Origin: DASZIT01 sp963709665
GTDB lineage: Bacteria; Actinomycetota; Acidimicrobiia; Acidimicrobiales; RAAP-2
NCBI GenBank assembly: GCA_963709665.1
Contig: CAVPWU010000002.1
Coordinates: 124,001 to 188,000, forward strand
Direction of reading: 5' to 3'
DNA length: 64,000 nucleotides
Part shown: positions 39,909-47,418 of the stretch, one piece after another
Layout of the letters: every line of letters starts with the position of its first letter
Numbering within the stretch: position 1 is the stretch's first letter
Program-made: the position numbers and the translations under genes
Notes under the pieces: generated by a model
Databases searched by the model: none
What the model was told of the DNA's origin: nothing
Seen by the model: the letters and a program-made list of their open reading frames with translations, nothing else

Positions 39909-41333
39909 GTGGTCGGGCTCGGCCCCGGCGGTCCGGAGCTGATGACGGTGGCGGACCGGGAGCGCCTCGAGGGCTCCGAGTGCGCCTGGCTCCGGACCGG
40001 CCGGCATCCGGCCGCCGAGGCCTTCCCCGACGTCAGGACCTTCGACCACCACTACGAGGGGGAGCCGACCTTCGAGGCGGTGTACGGGGCGATCGTCGCC
40101 GATCTGGTGGCCGAGGCCCGCCGGCTCGGACAGGTGGTCTACGCCGTCCCGGGCTCGCCCACGGTCGGTGAGCGGACGGTGGTGCTCCTGCGGGACCACC
40201 CGGCGGTGGCCGGTGGCGAGGTGGAGGTGGTGGTGCACCCGGCCCTCTCCTTCCTCGACCTGGCCTTCGCCCGCCTCGGGGTCGATCCGGTGGCGGCGGG
40301 AGCCAGGGTGGTGGACGGCGAGACGTTCGCCGTCGACGCCGCCGGTGAACGCGGACCGCTGCTGGTGGCCCAGTGCTGGTCGACGGCGGTGCTGTCCGGG
40401 GTGAAGCTGTCGGCCGACCCCCCGGCCGGCTCCACGGTCACCGTCCTCCACCACCTCGGCCTCGACGACGAGCGGGTGTGGGAGGTCGAGTGGGAGGAGC
40501 TCGACCGGTCCTTCGAACCGGACCACCTGACCTCGCTGTGGATCCCGGTGATGGCCGCCCCGGTCGGCGCCGAGCTGGTGCGCCTCGACGAGCTGATGCA
40601 CGACCTGCGCCAGCGCTGTCCCTGGGACCGTCGCCAGACCCACGGGTCGTTGGCCCGGCACCTGATGGAGGAGTCGTACGAGGTCCTGGAGGCGATCGAC
40701 GCGGTGTCGGCGGTGGACGACGGCCCCCGCCCGGGCGGGGGGATCCACCCCGACGTGGAGGAACGGGCGGTGGCCCACCTCGAGGAGGAGTTGGGCGACC
40801 TGCTCTTCCAGGTCTACTTCCACGCCACCCTGGCCGCCGAGGCCGGTCGGTTCACCCTGGCCGACGTGGCCGCCGGCATCCACGACAAGCTGGTCTCCCG
40901 CCACCCCCACCTGTTCGGCGAGTCCACCGGGGAGGCCCCCCGGGACCCGGCCGCCTCGTGGGAGGCGATCAAGAAGGCGGAGAAGGGTCGCTCCAGCGTC
41001 ACCGAGGGGATCCCCGCCGCCCTGCCGGCGCTGGCGGTGGCGGCCAAGCTGCAGCGCAAGGCCCTGGCCGTGGGCATGGAGCTTCCCTCGACGGCCGACG
41101 AGGCGCAGCGGGTCGCCGCGGGGGCGGCGCAGCTCGGGCCGGCCCCGACCGGTGGCACGGACGGGGCCGGCGCCGACGGGGACGGGGACGGCCACGGGGG
41201 GCACCCGGCCGCCGAGCTCGGCGATCTCCTGTTCTCCCTGGTCAACATGGCCCGATCCCTCGGGGTCGACCCGGAGTCGGCGCTGCGGGTCCGGGCGGCC
41301 GCCTTCCGTGCCACCGTCGACGAGCACGGCTGA
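39909..41333 (+). CDS. Tetrapyrrole-methylase-like/MazG fusion NTP pyrophosphohydrolase
   Basis: 474-residue fusion. Residues 1-215 resemble the SAM-dependent tetrapyrrole methylase fold (VVGLGPGGPELMT, VYAVPGSPTVGERTV). Residues 225-474 are MazG (LDELMHDLRQRCPWDRRQTH, EESYEVLEAID, EELGDLLFQVYFHATLA), whose acidic residues bind magnesium to hydrolyse NTPs. A second, degenerate MazG half follows a Gly/Asp-rich insert. YabN of Bacillus has the same architecture. The GTG at 39909 is the first start in frame, but GTG 39866 (overlapping the preceding stop as GTGA) reads VSRRSPAPGP before a probable indel in GGGCCCGTCC, and is likely the true start. Confidence 0.85.
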   Translation: MVGLGPGGPELMTVADRERLEGSECAWLRTGRHPAAEAFPDVRTFDHHYEGEPTFEAVYGAIVADLVAEARRLGQVVYAVPGSPTVGERTVVLLRDHPAVAGGEVEVVVHPALSFLDLAFARLGVDPVAAGARVVDGETFAVDAAGERGPLLVAQCWSTAVLSGVKLSADPPAGSTVTVLHHLGLDDERVWEVEWEELDRSFEPDHLTSLWIPVMAAPVGAELVRLDELMHDLRQRCPWDRRQTHGSLARHLMEESYEVLEAIDAVSAVDDGPRPGGGIHPDVEERAVAHLEEELGDLLFQVYFHATLAAEAGRFTLADVAAGIHDKLVSRHPHLFGESTGEAPRDPAASWEAIKKAEKGRSSVTEGIPAALPALAVAAKLQRKALAVGMELPSTADEAQRVAAGAAQLGPAPTGGTDGAGADGDGDGHGGHPAAELGDLLFSLVNMARSLGVDPESALRVRAAAFRATVDEHG

Positions 41334-41409
41334 ACCGGCCCCGGACCCGGTCCGGGCGGGGGTCGACCCACTCCCGGCGGCAGTTCTCGGATCCCTGCCC
41401 GGATCCTGT

Positions 41410-41464
41410 CCGGACGGCGCCCGGACGGCGCCCGGACGGCGCCCGGTGAGCGCCCGGTGAGCGC
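41410..41464. repeat. Five 11-bp tandem repeats upstream of eno
   Basis: Three copies of CCGGACGGCGC (41410-41442) are followed directly by two of the variant CCGGTGAGCGC (41443-41464). They lie in the 272-base mazG-eno intergenic region, about 140 bases before the eno start. The rest of that gap contains a T6 run at 41572-41577 just after TACCTT (41568-41573), a possible -10 box for eno. Confidence 0.85.
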
Positions 41465-41605
41465 CGGGATGTCGGCCCTCGGTCCGGTGATGCCGGCCGC
41501 CTGCCCGTGGTGGTCCGGGGGTCCGATGCTGATCGGCGAATGCCCTGGTCCGGACGGGTTCGGGTGGTACCTTTTTTCACACCAGCAACAGGAGTCACAA
41601 CCACC

Positions 41606-42895
41606 GTGAGCGCAATCGAACAGGTCATCGGCCGGGAGGTCCTCGACTCCCGTGGGAACCCCACCGTCGAGGTGGAGGTGCTGCTGGACAGCGGTGCCAC
41701 CGGTCGCGCCATCGTGCCGTCCGGCGCATCCACCGGGACCTTCGAGGCCGTCGAGCTCCGGGACGGCGGCGACCGCTACGGGGGCAAGGGCGTGACCCGG
41801 GCGGTGGCCAACGTCAACGGGGAGATCGCCGACATCCTGTGGGGGGCCGACGCCCTCGACCAGCGGGGGGTCGACCTGGCCCTGATCGACGCCGACGGGA
41901 CCCCCAACAAGGCACGGCTGGGGGCCAACGCCATCCTCGGAGTGTCGCTGGCCACCGCCAAGGCGGCCGCCGACGAGCTCGAGCTTCCGCTCTTCCGGTA
42001 CGTGGGGGGCTCGGACGCCCACGTGCTGCCGGTGCCGATGATGAACGTGGTCAACGGGGGCGTCCACGCCGACAACTCCATCGACCTGCAGGAGTTCATG
42101 ATCATGCCGGTGGGGGCGGCGTCGTTCTCCGAGGCACTTCGCTGGGGGGCGGAGACCTACCGTTCACTGGCCACCGTGCTGGCCGGCCGCGGCCTCTCCA
42201 CGGCGGTGGGTGACGAGGGCGGGTTCGCCCCCGACCTGCCCTCCAACGAGGCGGCGGTGGAGGTCCTGGTGGAGGCGATCGAGGCCGCCGGCCGGACCCC
42301 GGGCGAGGAGATCGCCATCGCCGTCGACCCGGCGTCCAGCGAGTTCTACCGCGACGGTGCCTACGTCCTGGCCAGCGAGGATCGCTCCCTCAGTCCCGAG
42401 CAGATGGTGGAGTTCTGGGTGGACCTGGTCGACCGCTACCCGATCGTCTCCATCGAGGACGGGATGGCCGAGGAGGACTGGGACGGCTGGGCGACGCTCA
42501 CCTCCGCGCTCGGGGACCGGGTCCAGCTGGTCGGAGACGACATCTTCGTGACCAACGAGACGCGGCTCCGTCGCGGGATCGACCTCGGAATCGCCAACGC
42601 CGTGCTGGTGAAGGTCAATCAGATCGGCACCCTGACCGAGACCCTGGGGACGATGTCGCTGGCCACCCGCTCCGGGTACGGGTGCGTGATGTCCCACCGG
42701 TCCGGGGAGACCGAGGACGCCACCATCGCCGACCTGGCGGTCGCCACCAACTGCGGCCAGATCAAGGCGGGAGCGCCGGCCCGCTCCGACCGGGTGGCGA
42801 AGTACAACCAGCTCCTCCGCATCGAGGAGGTGCTGGGGGAGTCGGCGGCCTTCCGCGGCGCCCAGGCCCTGGCCACCGGGCGGTCGTCCGGATGA
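41606..42895 (+). CDS. eno: Enolase
   Basis: 429-residue glycolytic enzyme converting 2-phosphoglycerate to phosphoenolpyruvate. Motifs: GREVLDSRGNPTVEVEV, VPSGASTGTFEAVELRDGG, GANAILGVSLATAKAAA, PMMNVVNGGVHADNSIDLQE, GDEGGFAPDL, SIEDGMAEEDWDGW, GDDIFVTN and SHRSGETEDATIADLAVATN. Catalytic Glu, Lys and magnesium-binding Asp/Glu positions are present in these stretches. It starts at GTG 41606 with AGGAG eleven bases upstream. Its stop overlaps the divIC start (ATGA). Confidence 0.97.
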   Translation: MSAIEQVIGREVLDSRGNPTVEVEVLLDSGATGRAIVPSGASTGTFEAVELRDGGDRYGGKGVTRAVANVNGEIADILWGADALDQRGVDLALIDADGTPNKARLGANAILGVSLATAKAAADELELPLFRYVGGSDAHVLPVPMMNVVNGGVHADNSIDLQEFMIMPVGAASFSEALRWGAETYRSLATVLAGRGLSTAVGDEGGFAPDLPSNEAAVEVLVEAIEAAGRTPGEEIAIAVDPASSEFYRDGAYVLASEDRSLSPEQMVEFWVDLVDRYPIVSIEDGMAEEDWDGWATLTSALGDRVQLVGDDIFVTNETRLRRGIDLGIANAVLVKVNQIGTLTETLGTMSLATRSGYGCVMSHRSGETEDATIADLAVATNCGQIKAGAPARSDRVAKYNQLLRIEEVLGESAAFRGAQALATGRSSG

Positions 42896-43741
42896 GTCCG
42901 AGGGCCCACTCGCACTCCCGCTCCCGGGCCCAGCGGGCGTCGGCGTCGCCTCGGGAGCGGACCTCGCCCAGGGCCACCACCCGGCGAGCCGGCAAGTCCG
43001 CCAAGCCGACCGCCAGAGCCGTCCGCCAAGCCGACCGCCAAGGAGCCGGCCCGTCGCCCGGCCACGACCTCCGGCCCCGCCAGGCGGGCCACCGGGGCCA
43101 CCCAGGCCAAGGCATCGACGAAGCCGTCCCGTCTCCGCCGGCGTCGTGCCGGACCGGTCCGGGCCCGATCCCAGGCGTCCGGGGACCGCACGAAGCGGAA
43201 GCCGTCGGGCACCACCAGCCCGGCCAGCCGCCGGGCGCGACGGTCGCGTCGGGTCCCGCTGGCGGTGGCCACGGTGGTGGCCCTGGTCATCGTCGGCACC
43301 AGCTTCCCCGCCTCGGCACTCCTGTCCCAGCACCACCAGCTCGCCTCGGCCGACGCTCAGCTCGCCCGGGTGCAGCACCAGAACGCCCTCCTGGCCGAGC
43401 AGGAGCAGCAGCTCAACAACAAGACGGAGATCCAGCGCCTGGCCCGCCAGGAGTACCAGCTGGTGCTTCCGGGCCAGTCCCTGTTCAACGTGCTGCCCGC
43501 CGACGGCCAGCCGGTGGCCACCGGGGGAGGCACCTCCTCGCTGGGTGATCCCGGCAGCCAGCCGCTGGTCAGCCCCTCGAATGCGCCGGACATGACCCCG
43601 GACCCGGGCAACCCGACGTCGGACGCCACCGGAACGTCGACGGGAACCTCCCCGACCACCACCACGACGCCGACCTCGTCGGGGGCGTCGGTCGGCGGCT
43701 TCTGGCACCGGGTCTCCACGACACTCGAATTCTGGAAGTGA
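42892..43741 (+). CDS. FtsB/DivIC-family septum protein (one frameshift)
   Basis: ATG 42892 overlaps the eno stop. The first 120 residues are Lys/Arg/Ser/Pro-rich and presumably cytoplasmic, with a frame change near 43018. One membrane segment (VPLAVATVVALVIVGTSFPA) and an extracytoplasmic coiled coil (ASADAQLARVQHQNALLAEQ) follow, then the conserved ARQEYQLVLPGQSLFNVLP and a Thr/Ser/Pro-rich tail ending TTLEFWK. Adding two bases gives 283 residues. The position after eno equals Rv1024, the mycobacterial FtsB/DivIC homologue, which supports a role in the divisome. Confidence 0.8.
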
Positions 43742-44280
43742 GCCCGCCCCCGGACGGGGATGCCGGCTCCCCGGCCGACCGACGGGCTCCGGGACCCCCG
43801 TCGGTCGGGCCGGACGGTGCCCCCACGGTGGGCGACCCCGACGACGTCGCCCTGGTGACGGAGCTCCTCGGACGGCGGCCGGCCGGGGCCTTCGAGGTGG
43901 TGGTGCGGGCCGACCGGGGGAGGCCGGCGGTCATCGCCAACGCCCCGTTCCTCGAGGACGGCACGCCGATGCCCACCCGCTACTGGCTGGTCGACCCGGA
44001 CCTGCGGGAGGCGGTCAGCCGGCTGGAGTCGGCCGGTGGCGTCCGGGAGGCCGAGGCCGCCGTGCCCGCCGCCCGGATCGCCGAGGCGCACGACCGGTAC
44101 CGGCAGGAGCGTGACGCCCTGATCTCCGCCGATCGAGCCGGCCCGCGGCCGTCCGGAGGAGTGGGTGGGACCCGGGAGGGGGTCAAGTGCCTCCACGCCC
44201 ACCTGGCCTGGTGGCTGACCGGGGCCGACGACCCGGTGGGGGAGTGGACGGCGGCCCGGATCGGACTCCATCCGTCCTGA
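43738..44280 (+). CDS. DUF501 domain protein
   Basis: 180-residue protein starting at GTG 43738, overlapping the divIC stop (GTGA). It has the DUF501 pattern: VTELLGRRPAGAFEVVVR, GRPAVIANAPFLEDGTPMPT, RYWLVDPDLREAVSRLE, and CLHAHLAWWLTGADDPVGEW near the end. The family function is unknown. Its position between divIC and ppx is the conserved actinobacterial order (Rv1025). The conserved Cys-Leu-His-Ala-His could bind metal, which is inference. Confidence 0.85.
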   Translation: MSPPPDGDAGSPADRRAPGPPSVGPDGAPTVGDPDDVALVTELLGRRPAGAFEVVVRADRGRPAVIANAPFLEDGTPMPTRYWLVDPDLREAVSRLESAGGVREAEAAVPAARIAEAHDRYRQERDALISADRAGPRPSGGVGGTREGVKCLHAHLAWWLTGADDPVGEWTAARIGLHPS

Positions 44281-44341
44281 CCGTCGAAGGGCCCGGCCTC
44301 CCCGGGGTGGTGACCCGCACGGCGTCGTGGTAGCAAGGCGT

Positions 44342-45280
44342 ATGCCCCCTCCGGCCGCGGTGGCCGCCATCGACTGCGGGACCAACTCCACCCGCCTGCT
44401 GGTCGCCGACGGCGACGGGCGGCCCCTGCAGCGGCTGATGCGGATCACCCGCCTGGGCGAGGGGGTGGACGCCACCGGGTCCCTGTCCGAGGCCGCCATC
44501 GACCGCTGCGTCTCGGTCCTCGCGGAGTTCCGCCGGGTGATGGACGACCTGGGGGTCACCCGGGCCCGGCTGGTGGCCACCTCGGCGGCCCGGGACGCCG
44601 TCAACGGGGACGTCTTCCTGCGGGCGGCGGGCGCGGCGACCGGGTTCCCCCCCGAGCTGCTCACCGGTCGGGAGGAGGGTGCCCTGTCGATGGCCGGGGC
44701 GGTGGCCGACCTGCCCCCCTCCGACGGGCCGTTCCTGGTCCTGGACATCGGTGGCGGGTCGACCGAGCTGGTGGCCGGTGACGGCCCCGACGACCCCGAC
44801 CTGGCCGCCGTCTCCCTGCAGGTGGGCTGCGTGCGACTCTCGGAGCGCTTCCTCGGCCACGACCCGCCGCTCGAGGCCGAGCTGGATGCCGCCGCCTCCA
44901 TGGTGGGCGACGCCCTCGACCGGGCGGTGACCGACCATCCGCGGTTCCTGGACAAGCCCCGTTTGGTCGGGCTGGCCGGGACGGTCACCACCCTGTCGTC
45001 GCTCCAGCAGGGCCTGACCACCTACGACCGCGACCGCATCCACCATGCAGCCCTCACCCTCGACCGGGTGGACCACTGGCTCCGGCTCCTGGCCGGGGAG
45101 GACCGGGCCGGGCGCCTGGCCCGTCCGGGCATGGTGGAGGGCCGGGAGGACGTCATCGTGGGTGGCGCCCTGATCCTGTCGGTGGTGATGCACCGGCTGG
45201 GACTCCGCGACTGCCTGGTCTCCGAGGCGGACATCCTCGACGGCCTGGTCGACTCCCTGCTCCGGCCGTCCGGCCGGTAG
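44342..45280 (+). CDS. ppx: Exopolyphosphatase/pppGpp phosphohydrolase (Ppx/GppA family)
   Basis: 312-residue ASKHA-fold protein (sugar kinase/Hsp70/actin superfamily). ATG 44342 gives AAIDCGTNSTRLLVADGDG (phosphate-1 loop), ATSAARDAVNGDVF, GREEGALSMAGAV, LVLDIGGGSTELVAG (phosphate-2 loop) and GLAGTVTTLSSL. It has the shorter, about 310-residue form without the C-terminal HD domain, as in the mycobacterial Rv1026/Rv0496 type. It hydrolyses polyphosphate and may affect alarmone levels. Its stop TAG lies inside the first unit of a 15-bp tandem repeat. Confidence 0.9.
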   Translation: MPPPAAVAAIDCGTNSTRLLVADGDGRPLQRLMRITRLGEGVDATGSLSEAAIDRCVSVLAEFRRVMDDLGVTRARLVATSAARDAVNGDVFLRAAGAATGFPPELLTGREEGALSMAGAVADLPPSDGPFLVLDIGGGSTELVAGDGPDDPDLAAVSLQVGCVRLSERFLGHDPPLEAELDAAASMVGDALDRAVTDHPRFLDKPRLVGLAGTVTTLSSLQQGLTTYDRDRIHHAALTLDRVDHWLRLLAGEDRAGRLARPGMVEGREDVIVGGALILSVVMHRLGLRDCLVSEADILDGLVDSLLRPSGR

Positions 45281-45337
45281 GCGTCCGGCCGGTAGGCGTC
45301 CGGCCGGTAGGCGTCAGGCCGGTAGGCGTCAGGCCGG
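45271..45337. repeat. 15-bp tandem repeat spanning two convergent gene ends
   Basis: CGGCCGGTAGGCGTC is repeated four times (45271-45330; the fourth copy begins AGGCC), with a partial fifth copy. The array contains the ppx stop (45278-45280) and the stop of the opposing glycosyltransferase gene (45329-45331), so both proteins end within it. Confidence 0.85.
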
Positions 45338-46582
45338 GGTCGGGATGGCCCCGTCCGGTGAGCTCCGAGGGGCGACCGGGGCTCCGGCCAGCCCGGTGCC
45401 GTCCACCACCCGTCGGGTGAACCGGTCGGTGGACCCGAAGTACTCCTCGGCGTAGGCCCGGCCCTGACGGCTGAACGGCTCCCGCTGCTCCGGGCGGAGC
45501 AGCGCCTCGATGCACCAGGTCAGCTCGCCCGGGGTGGAGAACCAGAGACCGCCGGCCCCCTGTTGGGCGTGCTCCCGCGCCCGCGAGTCTGCGGGGACGA
45601 TGATCGGGGTCCCGAAGAGGAGGGAGTCCACGCACCGTCGGGCGAAGAGCCGGCCGGGCCGGAGGTCCACCACCGCCCGGGCCCAGGCCATCAGCCGGGC
45701 CAGGTCGCTCGACCGCTCGACGGGCCATCCCGGGACCCACCGTCCCTGGTGCCAGACGACGAAGACGTCGGTGTAGCAGATGGCCATCGGGTGGTCGGGG
45801 AACCGGAGCCGGATCAGCCGGGCCAGCTCCACGGCCCCCTCGTCCGCCTCGCTGTGGGCGTCGGTGAGGACCAGGACGTAGTCGGTGGTCCCGACCCAGG
45901 AGCTGGGCTCGCTCAGGGCGCTGACGTTGGCGGCCATCGGTGCACCGATCCGGTGCACGGCGCCGCCCGGGTGGCGGCCGGCGATCTCGTCGTGCTCGCT
46001 GGCGGTGACGGCCAGGATGTGCTCGGCCCGGTCGAAGAGGCGGTCATAGTGGGGGAAGGCCAGGCTGGCCGGGTCGGAGCCCAGGGCCAGCAACGTCAGG
46101 GGCGCGTCCGGGACCGCCCGTTCGACAGCCTCGAGGGCACCCACGTGCTGGTGCCCGGCGATCACCACGGCATCGGGCCGGATGGCGGCGAGCACCTCGG
46201 CCGCCCCCCGCCAGGGTTCGAGGAGCCCCCGATCGAGCAGCGGACGGAGCGCCGGAGGCACCGGACGGTCGAGGGCCCCGTCGGCCTGGCTGATGGCCTC
46301 CACCAACAGGTCCCGCTGGAGCTCGGCGTTCCTCGGGAGGGGGGTGGCCAGCTCGTGGAGGGCGAACACACTGTCGATCCGGTCGCCGCGCACCCGACCC
46401 TGGGGGGTGACCACGTGGACGTCGGCGCTCCCGGCCAGGGCACCGGCCACCTGGCGGGTGATCCACCCCTCCTCCCCGCCCGACGCCCACCGGGGAGCGA
46501 GGACCGCCACCCGGGGGCGGCCCGAGGCGCCCACGCCGAGGGGGGCGGCCACCCACGGGGTGGCGGGGGATCCGTCGGTCAT
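45329..46582 (-). CDS. Glycosyltransferase, GT4-like
   Basis: 417-residue GT-B-type protein. An N-terminal Rossmann half has VAVLAPRWASGGEEGWITRQ and DAVVIAGHQHVGALEAVERA. A C-terminal half has TTDYVLVLTDAHSEADEGAV, DLARLMAWARAVVDLRPGRL, FGTPIIVPADSRAREHAQQG and GGLWFSTPGELTWCIEALLR, the nucleotide-sugar binding side of GT4 enzymes. ATG 46582 overlaps the stop of the upstream gene (ATGA), so the two are translationally coupled. Donor and acceptor are unknown; the neighbouring GT2 genes suggest cell-surface glycan synthesis. Confidence 0.7.
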   Translation of the reverse strand: MTDGSPATPWVAAPLGVGASGRPRVAVLAPRWASGGEEGWITRQVAGALAGSADVHVVTPQGRVRGDRIDSVFALHELATPLPRNAELQRDLLVEAISQADGALDRPVPPALRPLLDRGLLEPWRGAAEVLAAIRPDAVVIAGHQHVGALEAVERAVPDAPLTLLALGSDPASLAFPHYDRLFDRAEHILAVTASEHDEIAGRHPGGAVHRIGAPMAANVSALSEPSSWVGTTDYVLVLTDAHSEADEGAVELARLIRLRFPDHPMAICYTDVFVVWHQGRWVPGWPVERSSDLARLMAWARAVVDLRPGRLFARRCVDSLLFGTPIIVPADSRAREHAQQGAGGLWFSTPGELTWCIEALLRPEQREPFSRQGRAYAEEYFGSTDRFTRRVVDGTGLAGAPVAPRSSPDGAIPTPA

Positions 46583-47133
46583 CGAGTGGGGACGGCGCCC
46601 TCGGAGGGCTGGCCGTCGCCGTTCCCGGTGCTGCCGGGCCCGGCGTCGCCGGCTCCGGCCGGCGGCTGGGCGTGGAGCCACACCGCCAGGACGGCCTGGT
46701 TCTTGGCCTCCGCCACCCGGTGGTTGAGCATGTCGGTGTTCAGCTCCTGGAGGAGGAGGGTCAACTGGTCGCAGCGGCGCTCGAGTGCCTCGCTGACCTG
46801 GACCAGGTGGCTCATCAGGTCGCGCTCCTCCCGGAGGTACCGCCCCAGGACCCGGAAGGTCAGGCGACCGAAGAGACCGAGCACCTTGCCCTTGGCGCCG
46901 GCTCCCCCATCCTCGGGGGCGTAGGCATCCGGGAGCTGCCAATGGTGGTGGAGGTACTCGAGCGACGCCCGGTTCCGGGCCTGCTCCACGCCGAACGGGC
47001 GGTTGGGCGGGGGGGGAGGCAGCGGCTCCCACTGGAGGATCTGGTGCTCCTCCTTCAGCTGCCGGAGGAACTCGGTCGGGTCGATCGGGGGGGCGCTCGG
47101 ACGGCGGCTCTTCCTGTCCTTCTCGCTGGCCAT
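46579..47133 (-). CDS. Unrecognised coiled-coil protein coupled to a glycosyltransferase
   Basis: 184 residues from ATG 47133. Highly charged N-terminus (MASEKDRKSRRPSAPPIDPT), a proline run (LPPPPPNRPF), a motif EYLHHHWQLPDAYAP, then a probable amphipathic coil (REERDLMSHLVQVSEALERR) followed by QLTLLLQELNTDMLNHRVAE. No signal peptide or membrane segment. It overlaps the GT4-like gene by four bases and is divergent from the two-domain GT2. I do not know the family. A scaffold or partner for the glycosyltransferase is a guess from coupling only. Confidence 0.65.
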   Translation of the reverse strand: MASEKDRKSRRPSAPPIDPTEFLRQLKEEHQILQWEPLPPPPPNRPFGVEQARNRASLEYLHHHWQLPDAYAPEDGGAGAKGKVLGLFGRLTFRVLGRYLREERDLMSHLVQVSEALERRCDQLTLLLQELNTDMLNHRVAEAKNQAVLAVWLHAQPPAGAGDAGPGSTGNGDGQPSEGAVPTR

Positions 47134-47418
47134 GGTTGTCACCTCTGTCGGAAGGATCGGATACGTGGGGGGGCACCGCCTCACCGGCGCCGGTCCGGTC
47201 CCTGGGTGCGGCGCGGCACCGGATCGGCCTGCGGATTGTATCCGCGATCGCACCGGATCCCAGGACCGGCGGGAGCGGCCGGAGGACCCGGGAGCGACCG
47301 TCGGCCGGGGGCCTCCGTGGTACGGTGCGGATCGACGCCCCCCCGTGGACCCAGGGAGGCCGAACGATCGCCGGCCCGGTGCCGACCATGCGTTCGACCG
47401 GCGGGGCTCCCAGACGCC

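Noticed and set aside
46672..47418. Extended N-terminus for the two-domain GT2
   Set aside because: The upstream frame is a shadow of the coiled-coil and GT4 genes on the other strand; family-like sequence begins after ATG 47419.
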